Part shown: one piece after another, positions 1-12,600 of the stretch
Numbering within the stretch: the stretch's first letter is position 1
How the letters are laid out: every line of letters starts with the position of its first letter
Assembly (NCBI RefSeq): GCF_042242105.1
Contig: NC_092012.1
Span: 8,127,470 to 8,191,469, forward strand
Length of the DNA: 64,000 bases
Direction of reading: 5' to 3'
From: Pempheris klunzingeri
Taxonomy: Eukaryota; Chordata; Actinopteri; Acropomatiformes; Pempheridae
Program-made: the position numbers and the translations under genes
The notes under the pieces: model-generated
The model's database searches: none
What the model saw: the letters and a program-made list of their open reading frames with translations, nothing else
Told to the model about the DNA's origin: nothing

Positions 1-3000
1 ACGCAAAATTAAAGCTGTGTAATGATTACTGTAGGTTAACATATAGTGGGCTCTCATCCGCTTGTTTGGGCTTCAAATGAAAAATCCTTTTAGAGGAACA
101 CAAACACTGAACAAGGTCCATCCCAATCCTAGGTGTATTTTTGGATGAATTGACATTTCAAGTCACTGGAGAGGTTCATATTTCAAGTCTTAAATTTCCA
201 AACAATTAAACACGAGCCTGCAGCCTTGATAAAAACAAGATGCTTGAAGCACTGGGGTTAGGATAAATACAGCGGAGCACATTTTCATATCAACACAATA
301 AAACATTTCAGATCCCACACTCCATGAGAAAATCATCTTAACGTATAGAATATGTTTAGGTCTGATATACTTTAACACAAATTCCTGTCAATTTAGCATT
401 AAAATGACAGGAGGATCCCTCCTGGTTGGTTATTGCCTTTAATTGTCATACCTGTTCCCTTAAATATTCTAATATATACCATCTTTATATATTTACTTTG
501 CCTTTTTGTTGTTAAAGTGAAGAAGTTTTGGTTTTTGTCAATCACAGGTGGTGGTATCACACAGTACACACCTACTGTATGTTTACTCATCAGCACTCAC
601 GCTCTGATGCATTTGCACAAGCAAATAACACAAGAAGTCACAATAATAATACAAAATACAAAAAAAAATACCCAAAATAAACAACTAGAAAAAAAAGAAA
701 TACATCCAAATAATACATCCAAACCTGCATTTTTGTGCAAAGTTGGGGGGAGGCAAGAATCTTAAAAAGAACACAGAATGGCTCTCACTGCGGAAACTGG
801 GTTTGAGCTGGTGTTGTCAATATTCATCCGGGTTTTTTTCTACGAGCCAGAATTAATTCAAACCACGCCTTTCTTGTTTTTGTTGAAATGAGAGCTGTGG
901 ACAGAGTGAACCATGAACCATGTAATCTCTCTCGGGGTGAGTGAGAGGATGTTCGCCCTAAATGACTGGCAGTTGTAGTTGGGTCTCCCTGACAACAGAT
1001 GGCAACAGTGATTTGTGGTTTGAACAAATGCAGGATGACGGTTTTTACAGGCAAAGAAAGAAGGTGGTGGCTCAGACGGACCGACCCAAACCCTTCAGTA
1101 AGTGCATCGGGAGGTCAGTGATCCACATTGAATACAGTTTCATTACAAAATGTAGTTTTTCCCACTTTCAGTTCCATTGACTAAGTCATGACTTAATGCC
1201 ACAGTCTCATTTCACCTTCCAGTGCATGACAATGATTGCAATGAGTGCAGATTTGAATGTGAGAAAAAGAGGGGCACTGGCAGCAGATTGGTAATTGGTA
1301 TTGGCAGATACCCTGAGTTGAGAGGGATAAAGTTGGATCAGTGAATCCTCTATTTTTAACATTAGCCAAGGCAGCATGGGCGAGATTAATACCTGGATTT
1401 CACAGTATTTGCGCAGAATAATCTCCAACAAAGGAGGTTATATGTTTGAGCCAATTACATGTCAAAAACCAACAGATCTCCATAAAATGTGGTTGTAAAA
1501 TTGTCCTTAAAGCCAAAGAACAACCCCTTTGATTTCAGTAGTGGTCAGAATCACTATTACAGCACTGAAAAATGACATGGCATTGACAGACGTTATTGAT
1601 TCTTATAATTTAATATCCTGCACGCTCCGATAGATGGTGTGTGCTATTTTATGAATTGTCCTAACAAACCAAACTTCCTGCACCTCTAATAAATTATTCT
1701 ATTTGCCAACACTATCAAACCCAGGTCTTATAAACACACAAACCTTGGCCTAAACAGCTTTACAAGAGCTGCTGTCGATCACTGCATAACCCTTCATCGT
1801 TTCAAACCATCCATCTGTCTCGTCACAGTGTTCAGTAGTTAAGATTACTTGGCTGGACTGGAAGATGCTTCCTAAGCCCTTAAAACAAGAATCGCAACAA
1901 GTTCTCAATCGGATTCAGGTTTTTAAAGTCCACAGGTCCCATTATTACAATATGATTTCATGAAGACAGGTTTGAGATGGATTTCAGCAATTCATCGCAG
2001 CTTTTCAGCCCACCCTGCTGTGTTGAAACAGTTTTAACACTCAGCCTTGTCGAGAACATGAGAAAAGCTTCTCAGTGTGGAATATTCCCTTGCATTAAAA
2101 TTTGTCTCTTCTTTCTCGCATGCAGTGTTCTCCACCTAATTATACAACATAACAATCACCAGTATTTTACAAACAATCCAGTAAAATAAACGTTTGGTTT
2201 AGCGTTGGTGTCCTCTGCCCTCCTACTCATCACACCTCACAGCTCAGATTATTGAGAGAAAATCTGCTTCACACTGTTGTGAACACACGGTTTCCCTTTT
2301 AAAAAAAAACAAAACACAGCCCCACATCTGTTGGCTGTATTTTCAAAATCCGACACCACAGAAACATCTGAGGTGTTTACAGGGTTGAGCGCCACGGGGT
2401 GAGGCTCGCGCTCAACCACTGGTGGCAGGTCTGTGTCTGCGCGGTAAGAGAAGGATATCAGAGTCTTGGCTAGACCTGCAGCTGATCAAAGGCAGACGAA
2501 AGAGTAAGAGGGCTCAAAGACACTTAAAAGACAAACACAGGGAACACTTGAGTCATCTAACTTTTCGTTATCATCCTTGCTCCCACCGGGTCTTCCTCTC
2601 GGTCACAAGGAGAGCTAAACCTTCAATAGCGTTGGAACCTGCGCTTCGATAAATGAGGGGGAAAAAAAAGGAAAATAAAAACAAGATTGTGTCAAATAGG
2701 GTGTAAAGTGCATCGAATCAAGGTGATAGAATGCGACTGTGGGAATGTGCATGGATCCCCACTGGGGTTGATCCCTGGTTATGTTTGCTAAGCACTCAAC
2801 ACTTTCATTTCAAGTGCCAAACATAAGTGCCAGGAGGATGTTATAAGCTGGAAATAAATGTGTAAAATCCCACCATAATACTTAATTGTTCTACTGTACA
2901 GTTTCTACAAACGACAGAGCAACAGTTCACCCCAAAGAATGGACATTATTAAGGGCCAAAGGACCAGGAACAGAGAATTTGGATCACACCTACCAAACAC

Positions 3001-3690
3001 AAAGATCACATGCTCCGTCACAGGTCTCTAACTCTCGGTCGACACTATCGCACGCAGACATACACACTACATCTGTGAGTTACATACATACATACATACT
3101 ACAAAGACGCTGTGTTGGTTAAGACAGCAGAACGGCCTATATGGCCTTGACGGTGATAAGCAGTGAGCTTCTTACAGGTGCAGTAAATGGCCATTGACTG
3201 CAGCAAAGTCCTTGTTTACAGTGATAGGAGGCTTCTTGTGTGCTCTTGTTTTTCACTGGACTACTCTAAAGTGGTGCTCTCACTTTCGTTTTAATACCAG
3301 CTGGACTCCATTTCCTGTTATATTTGGTCGATGCCTCCATTAGCCAAAGGATCATTGTTGTGTACATGAAGAGAAACAAAATGTTCCTGCTCTGAATTCA
3401 AAGTCTTTGCAACGGAAAGGAGCACAAAGGCAGTTAGTTGTTTGTGTTCCTTCGCCTACTGTAAGGTGATGGTGATAACAGAGGAGGAGGGGGACTGTGG
3501 TGAAGGCGCGGAGACGTGTAAATGGGAAGTGTGGGTCGGGAGTGGTGAGTAGCACCGGAGGAGAAGGCAGACAAGAAGAGAGCAGTTTAAGGTTTAGTTC
3601 AGGTGTCTCCTCAGTGCTGGGACAGTGGCGTTGGAGAGGGGGGGGCAGGGGAAGAGGGAAGAGGAGGATAGAGATACAGAAGGCAGAGGT
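1..3690 (-). other. abhd2: abhd2 3' UTR and downstream sequence
   Basis: This stretch follows the abhd2 stop codon on the minus strand. I see no conserved reading frame in it; the ORFs present are short and show no family motif. Mammalian ABHD2 transcripts have 3' UTRs of several kilobases, so much of this is probably transcribed UTR. No strong AATAAA was found on the minus strand. ATTAAA-type hexamers near 3,288 and near 437 are weak candidates, so the transcript end is unresolved. Confidence 0.55.
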
Positions 3691-6600
3691 TTAAGCTTTT
3701 TCCTCTGCGCAGGAGCTCTCACTCAGGTGTGCACTTTGGCATGGCGGTTTCTGTTTCTCCCACTGGCACATGGCATTGGCGTAACCCACAATCACTTTGT
3801 CCATCCAGGTGAGGGGCTGGGGGAAGAGCACCGCGCCCTCGAAGAAGCCCAGGTGGCCTCCGTGTAGCGTCAGGGCAAAGATCACGTTCGGCCTCTTTGC
3901 TAAAGGACGACACAGCACACAATAATTACACTTCTGTACTCTGCACAGGGTGTACTCATCATTATCTGGGAAACACTGGACACGTGTCCAAATATGGGCT
4001 TGCCAGGGATTATTTTATGCCTGTCATAGATAGTGAGGGTGTGTTTGCATGTTCAAACAGACAAGAGCATGACTCAACTTGTGGCAGGTGTGTTAAAGTG
4101 ACAACTACCACAGCTGAAAGTTTGAATCCATTAATAAGATGCAACATCTGTAGTGAAAAACTGACGCAAGTAGAAAAAAAATGCTTCTATCTTAAATTAC
4201 AAAAATGGTCAATTTCAAGTTTGATTTAAAGATCAAAGTATATAAACTAAACTATATGAACTAAATCATATAAACTAAATAAGGCCAAAAGTATGTGGAC
4301 ACTGGTAGTGCCCTTGTGTACAAAACAAGGTCCGTAAAGACTTTTTTAAATGGACTTTTGATGTGGAGGAACTAGTCTGCATAGAGGCCTGACCTCAACC
4401 CCATTAAGCTCTTTTCAGATGAACTGGAGCACCAACTTATCAACCAACATCAGTGTTGGACCTCATTAATGCTCTTGGGGCTAAATGGAAGCAAATCCCT
4501 GCGGCCAGGTTCCAAAATCTTGTGGAAAACCTTTCTAGAAGAGTGGAGGCTGCAATAGCAGCAAATTCATGCTTGTGGTTTTGAAATGAGATGTTTAACA
4601 ATCATATAAGGGTGTAATGTTCAGGTGTCCACATACTTTTGGCCATGTAGTGTAATCGTTGACAAGTGGCAAAACAGGATTGAGTGTTACACCAACACAC
4701 CAGGTTACAAAAGACCTATGGTTGTTGACTGGCTGTTTTTCTTCAGTATATAAATATAGCAAGAGACGGCAAATCCATTCATATAGGTTTTATTTAGTTC
4801 ACATCATCTCTACGCTGCGGGAAAGCCATTAATCTCTTTCTAACTGCCACATCAACCTATGCAGAGTGCCACAGATGTGGACATCCAGGGAGAGTGGTCT
4901 CCTGAAAAGGATTGGCCTGGATCTCTTTATTCTCCTGCTCTTATCTGGGTTAGTGGGTGAGTCTGACGCGGTTGACTAGTGATTAAGATCCCACAGGGCT
5001 TTCACCACTGTGCGTTTTTCATGACAGCTGCTGAGCTGCTCTGGAGCCACCGAGTGCTCGTCCACACCAGGAGCCACCGTCTGATCGGTGACAGGTGGGA
5101 ACAGAACGGTCTAGAAACAGCTCATACTAAAAAAAAAAAAAAGTGCAGAAGTCATTGTTTTTAAACTTAATCGAGCAACAGCCGCATCCAGTACGTTCAA
5201 TGTACACAGAAATGAAACCCATGAACGGTACTGATCACAAGGAGCGTATAGACTTTTAATTCCACATAACTGACTAAGTAGTACACTGCAAACTCTTCTT
5301 ATGAAATATTTTTAAACTAAGCTAATTACACAGCATGTATTTTTGTCCTTTCCTGGCAGTCGTGTGTCTGAGTCACTGTGTGAGACTTTAGGGCTACAGG
5401 GCAGCTGATCCTCCTTTCAGTAAGTGTTGCTCTCTAGAGACACAGTCGCATGCACTTCCAGCCAGGACTCATCCACCCACCCACCCACACACTTACATGA
5501 GGGATGTTCCTTTTCCAAAATAGTTAAAGTGGTCAGTAAGTTTAAATATAGCACAGGCTGAGGGGGAAGCTTGATAGACACTGTGTAACATGGCAGCAGT
5601 CAAAGAGTAGATTGCCTCTTGTTTGTTAAATGAGGTTCAATCATCCTGCACAGTCCCCACCAGGATAAAATCTTTAATGTTGAGAACCTGCGAAGCAGCT
5701 AAACTCACTTTAGACAGACAGAGGGGAACAATCTGGGTGACTGAGTGTTACAGCTGCTGTAATGACATTACTCATAGACTGAACCTCTGTGCCACACCCT
5801 GTCCTGCTCAAAGTGCAGAGCCATCTCATCAGAAGGCTTTTGATGCTTTTAAAGAACCAAATCTGGGGTGTTGACTGCAGCCAGCAGTCAGACAAGACAA
5901 GCTAGTTGTATTAAAAAAGAAAAATGTTGAAGTGTAACTGCAAATATGTGCTACGGTCAGTCTGCAGTCACAGCTACTGCGGCACCGAGCCAAGTATGGA
6001 GCATAATTTTGGTGCAATATTAAATATTCAGTACGGTTGAGTATTATCAATTTTTCATATTGTCAGTGTTATTCAAAATAATATTATGAAAATATCACAT
6101 GCAGTATGTATGTATATATAAGAGTGTATTTTGGAGATTCGTTTTAGTAACTCTGATCTGCAGATTTTGAGCATTTCCCCCCCTTTTATCTTCACTTTTT
6201 ATTAGTGGATGCACATTGTGAGCTGTTCTTGCCAAAAGAGGTCAGAGTTTACACTGAACTGCATTGATCAGCATTTTCTTGGCACAGGCAAAAACTGAGC
6301 AACCTTTTAGACACATGTTTAGGTGACTTTGAGATTTCATAGCCAACAAGCCCACTGCCTCCCTCACGGTTTGCCCCCCATTACTGAAATGTGAGCAGAA
6401 TCAGATCAAATATACAAAATTCAGTGCTGATGCTACCAAATAAATGACCACTAAAAAAATCATAAGGCCTGCCAACGTGTACTTTACGTTTGCTACGGTG
6501 AACGTGGTTAAAATAGATTTTTTATTTTATTTTACAGTTTAGTACTTTTGCTGTTGTCATGCCACATGCTGTTAGTTACCTGCTAGTGTGCGAGGGATGG

Positions 6601-9600
6601 TGAGCAGTGAGTCATGAACTAGAGGATCGTCTGCAGCATTCACTAGCAACAGAGGCACCTTCACCTGGAAAATAAACAATACAGAAAAACTCCATACATC
6701 ACACTAATACACAGACAAAGAGACACATTAAATGAGCTGATGTTCAAGTTCTTACGTTGTGAATATAATGTACACAACTCTCCTTCTCATAGTACTCTTT
6801 GAGAGAGCTGTGGCCGTGGAATTTCCTGTTGAAAAAAGAAACATCATTAAATAACCCCACTTAAATACATCAGAGATATTTCATTTTCTCAGTGCTGACA
6901 AATGATGAATACTACAGTATTTGTATTTGGGTAAAAATACAGGCAAGATTCAAAAACAAAGATCTGCAATCTACTACATCAAAAGAATACTGAGAGCTGT
7001 GAGTTTCACTTATTTGTTTCTCCACATACCTCATGATATTATCGTCGATCTGCATGAGGGATGTCGCTGTGTACAGCCGACCAAGATCTGCATCAAACTT
7101 TTTCACTGAGCTTCCCCCAAACAGACTGTGCCTGTGACATACAAATGACACGTAGGTACATACACTCAGGCAGGCGTCCTGCATTAAAACATGGTGAAAT
7201 CAGTGACTACTCATTGTGTCTCCAAATAATACCAGTAAGCAAAAACATAATCATTCACCAATTAATAACTAAAAAAGGAAAAGCAAAAATAATTTAAGAT
7301 GATATGTACACTTGACCTTAACATTGAACCTCAGTGTGTTAATAGAATAATACTTTTCAGAATTTGGGTATTTGATCCTTTTTTTCCAATAGAGTAAAAA
7401 TAATACAATCCTCTGCTCTACACTTTCAGAGCCATATTAATTTTCATACAGTCCCTTTCTCGTGTAATTCTTAGGCCTGCTAAGCCTAAACCATATTAGG
7501 GACTATTTAGAGAATTGATAAACCATCTTGTCTGTTTTATTGATGTGAAGTCCCATCACTGTATTTGGCAACCACTAGAAAACATCTATATAAAAATAAA
7601 CATCATGTGGATAACTTGTAGGGAACTGGATGTGTATGGCCGACACCGATGATACCTGTGTGAGAGGATGATTTTCTTCATGTTGTCAGCCATGAGAAAG
7701 TTATAGAAGCGTCTGAACTGGTCCCACTGTAGGAATGTTTCCTGTGCCCTGAGAGAAAGAGACAAACACACAGGAAGTTAGCTTAGTGCAGCCTGTCTGC
7801 ATTCCAAACAACACACCAAATGTCCTGTGTAATCCAGAGCACAAAGAGCCACGCCGGTGGAGAGAGCAGCAATGGTGTCAGGCATTAATATGCAGCTCAC
7901 TCACAGAGACAGGCTAAACCAACACGACTAAAGATATTTAACAAATAAATGACCATTACATAAACCGTTTTGTGTTTTCCTTTTGCCATTTCAATACCAT
8001 TTGAGGTCAAATACAACCATAAAAATCATGAAGCATTATTTATTAATCACACATTATTTGTGGAAATGAGAGACAGTCACAGCTCTCAAGAAACACTGGC
8101 AGAAGGGCCAGATTAGGTTTGGAAACAGATTTGAAAGGACAATAACTGCAAATTCAGTTAAACAAAAAGCCATTCTCTATACACAGGTTAGAGAGTTAGG
8201 GAACATTAGCTTGCAGTTTACTGCATACAGCCGGTGGCTGGAATGAACGTATGATGTGGAAGTTACACTGGAATTTGTCATTTTTTAATGTGCCAGGTTT
8301 CACAAAACCGGAGTGACAATTGTGATGGAAGTTTCTGGAGCTTCAGAGCTCAGACTTCTCCCCTGTCACTAAAGTCACTAAAGTTCATTAATATATGAAT
8401 GATATGAAAACATGCTGATTTGTTTTTCTGCATGAATAATTGTTTTAAAAAAGACCATTTGTTTAAGGTATTACACATGACCTGATAATCCAATCTGAGT
8501 GTCAACCCCACCGACACGCTTAAACAATGCATGATAGTGACAGGGGACCACCTTGTGGGTGATGGACAGACACAAACCAGCTTCAGTTGCTGATGAGACT
8601 ACACTTGTGCTGGTTCCAGCAGCTGCTTAGCTTAGCTTAGCACAAAGACTGGAAACAGGGGGAAACAGCTAGCCTGGCTCTATTTAAAGCTGCAGTGACT
8701 TCCTGTAGGCTCCACTGGTTTCTTAGAAAGTTGATGGTAAAGATACTGGGTCTGATTGACAGGCTCTTTTCATTTTGTCTGACTGCTCAGCTGTTCCTTA
8801 GATGATATCTGGCCATGAATGGCATTAAACTACCAGCAGTACAGTAGTGAAATTCTGTATCACATTTTGCATGGATTCAGCTGCCTGTCCTGTTTCCTTA
8901 AACAAACTAGCTGCAGTTTGTCTATTCTGGTGCTTAAAAACCAAGATGGCGAGGGCCATGAAAACAATATGGCAACACCTGTACAGCAGGACTCAAGGCC
9001 TCAAAGTGGCGGTCCACAAACCAAGCCCCGAGTCCAGATAAAAATTCATACTTGAAATGTAAATACGAAGATGGAATGATGCAGGCGGCACACAAACAGA
9101 GGCAGCGCTACGGAAACGAGTCAAGCTTGGCTTCCCCTATACCCGATATTGCACGCCGATTGAATCTGACAGCGGGGGGAACACCCTGCAGACAATCGGC
9201 GGCTCAACTCGAGGCCTCTGTTGGTGAGGGACACCCGCTGCATCATCCCATCTAAGGGAGCCGGGTCGACTCCAACTCAGTGGGTTTGATCTTTTCAAGG
9301 TCTATATACAATCTTCCGTATGACAACTGGTGACATCATCTGTGACATCATCTGTGAGGTCACCATTCCAACCAACTGTGACATCAACTGTGAGGTCACT
9401 AATCCAACATGGTGGCCAACTGTCATTAGAATCAGAATTCCTTTAATCAGAATCAGAATTACTTTAATAATCCCCAGGGGGAAATTGCTTTTTGTTACAC
9501 ACAGCTCCAAAAGAATAAGAATAAGAATACACTTCAAACACAAAGTAAAATATAAATATATAAAAGTATGAATAATAATAATAATCCCCAAGGGAAATTG

Positions 9601-12600
9601 CTTTTTGTTACACACAGCTCCAAAAGAATAAGAATAAACTTCAAACACAAAAAATAAAATCAACTGTGAAGTAACATAAGAGGCTAAAGCCTTAACACAA
9701 CAAAAGACTAGGGCTCTACTGGAAATGGCCTTCTAGACTGGCAGTTTGTATTGAATAGGACAAAATGTAGTTTGTCTTATATAGTTTGCAAACAAAAGCA
9801 AAATCTGCAGCATGCATGGGACCAGTCTACTTCACCTACAGTGTCCCACAATGCAAGGCGCTTACCGTTGTATGAACAGAGACGTTTCAGAAAGCCATGT
9901 AAAGTTTGACTTATTTCTCCTGAGCAGTCCACCTAAAGCTGTTAGCGAGGGAATTTCAGGCATGAAATATGCTACCCAGCTGCTGGACATTCACTTCTGT
10001 TAGATTTACAAGGACAATTTAAGTGCTTGTTCCCACTTTGGTCGACCTGCTTTCTTGGCCGCTAGCCTGTTAGCTTACCAGTGGAATTTCCCATAGAGCA
10101 GACCTGGGCATTTTACGGCCCGCGGGCCACATGCGGTCCTTTGGGCATCCCTGTCCGGCCCGCGGTAGGTCAGTCATAAACACAAATGAACAAGTATTTA
10201 TGCTGTGCATGCACTACAACTGTGTTGCTTTTATTTTGAAAAGCCTGGCATTATTATTATTATTATTTACTTAAGGACGCACGTATCTGCGTCTGTCTGC
10301 ACGGCGACAGACGATGCTAGCCAGCTACCCCTAGCCCCCTAAAAATGTCGGCTCACGTTAAAAAAAGAAAAGTTGATTCCGAATGCCGCGTTTTCAACAA
10401 GACATGGACTGCTAAATATTTCTTCACAGAAGTCAAAGGTAAAGCTATGTGCTTAGTTTGTGGTACACAAGTCGCTGTCACCACGTGACCAAACACGAGG
10501 AGACCCAGAGCTTCACACCCAGAGATGCAGCTGTCAAGACAAGTTATGTCATATCTCACAAAATCGCCAGAAAAAGTAAACAGTTTTCTGACGGAGAGTT
10601 TATCAAGGAGTGTGGAGTGTGGTGGACTCTGGTATGCCCAGAGAAAAAGGGTGCGTTTGAGAAGGTTCACTGTGACAAGAAGGGTTGAGGACATCGCGGG
10701 AAATCTGGAGCTTCAAAATCACGGAGGAGCTGGCAGCCATGCAGTCAATGAAAGGGACAACAACAGGGAGTGATTTCTTAACGGAGGTAAATCGAGTTTG
10801 GACAAGTTGGGACTGAAATGGGACAAACATTCAGACATTCAGTCAGATTTCAGTGCACTTGTTCAAGCCCAAGACAGACTGGATTTTTTCTCATTGAACA
10901 AGTACACTGAACTGAAAACATCAAAAGAGCTTATTGCTTTTTGTATGAAGTTGATCAGTTGCTTATCTTTAACATACTGCAAAACACCTTTTCAGTATTT
11001 GTGAAGATTAACAAGTTACAAATAGAATGAAACAGTGATGTAATGATTGTTTTTGTTTTAAACTGTTTTACTTTTATAGGATTGTTTTCCTCTTCGACCT
11101 ACTCCACAATTCATGAATTTACATAAATATTTACAGAATGTTCTTATACTTCTGATTACCAGTAGCAGCTAATCAAAATATATACTTTACTGCCTTTTAC
11201 AATGGGAGATAATCAATATTGAGCAGAATTAAGTTCAAGTTATCGTTGGTTCGGCCCTCCAACACAGTTCAGATATTTCATGTGGCCCCCTGTAGAAATG
11301 AATTGCCCAGCCCTGCTCTATAGTCTCTGCAACACACTCTTTCCTACATCCAAACTTTTACAGACCCAGCCTGTCATGTCTGCCAAGAGACGCTGGCTGC
11401 CTTAAAAATACAGAAGGTGGGGCTCAGTCCAACAAGAACACAGGGTGCAGGGTCGGCCCTCACACCCACATGCGCAAGTGGTTCAAAAACACCATTGTAA
11501 TACATTTGTTTAGCTTGCGCGTTCTGGACAAGTTGTCAGACAGCCAGTGCAGTTCAACACTACAGAGTAAGAGCAAATGATGGAAAAAATAAGTGGGTGA
11601 GCCATTGCAGAGCAGTAAACAACAACAATCTTCAAAACGACAACTTAAGCAAAAGCGTATTATTGAAATAGTAGCTGAATGGTTACAACAGCTGACATGA
11701 GATGCTTGGTGGGCAAAACACAATTATACCACACAAACACTAAGCATTTAATGGCACTATGCTGAGCTTCATTTATATTTCGAAAATATGCGCACATCAA
11801 GTGCCAGTATAAAGGTGCTTTGATGAAACAATGAATTTTAATTAAGGCATGAGAGGACAACAACCCACCTGAGCGCGCTGTACCCCTGACAGACACTGAC
11901 GCAGCACAGCACTCGCTCCTGGTTCGTCCTGTTCTCGCCCAGGAACTTGCACACTATGTTTCCACCCAGACTGAAGCCCACCACGATGAGCTGGGTCTGA
12001 GGATACGTCCGCTTAATGTAGCCGACCATAGATGCAAACTCCCATGTGCATCCTGTTAGGGACACAGTACAGATAGCAATCAATACAAAACACCTCTGCA
12101 GAACAGAGAGGTTTTATCTGCACAGCAGTTCTGGTTGAAGGTGCCTCTAACTCAGAGTATTAAATTTGTGTCTTTATCAGACCTTTTGAATATATTCACG
12201 TCTTATTATCTCTAATTCTGGGAGCTCATATAGCCTTTCAGGTTTTACATTGAAATGATTTTCCACTGAGCGTTGTCTAGGGGAAGATAAATTATGATAT
12301 TAACGTACTTTTAACAAACCAGACATCATCAAAATACACCAAAATGAAATTATGGTGCCACTAAAGGATATAATATTTTGAAAAAAAGACTTTCAACTAA
12401 TATTTCAGCTGTGCTCACTGCAATGAAATTGGCTTCTGGCCAGAGCCTCTTAAGCCTCAACTGCACCAGACAATTGGAGAAGAGCGTCAGATTACTGATT
12501 GTCAGACAAAAACCCATTCATTTTTTCCCCCTCATTTTAAAAACCTTTCCTCGATACTCCTCACATGAAAGTGGTTTTGAGGTTCAGCTCTCAGGAAAGT

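Larger units (their letters stand above)
7749..11868. other. abhd2 intron 4, repeat-rich
   Basis: This 4.1-kb intron lies between the coding exons at 11869-12052 and 7656-7748. It holds most of the dispersed repeats of the gene: two fish-type fragments at 8621-8690 and 8940-9024, tandem blocks at 9312-9660 and an hAT remnant at 10099-11315. Outside these I see no coding or RNA feature. A GC-rich patch at 9090-9260 is unlike its AT-rich surroundings but has no frame I recognise. Confidence 0.7.
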
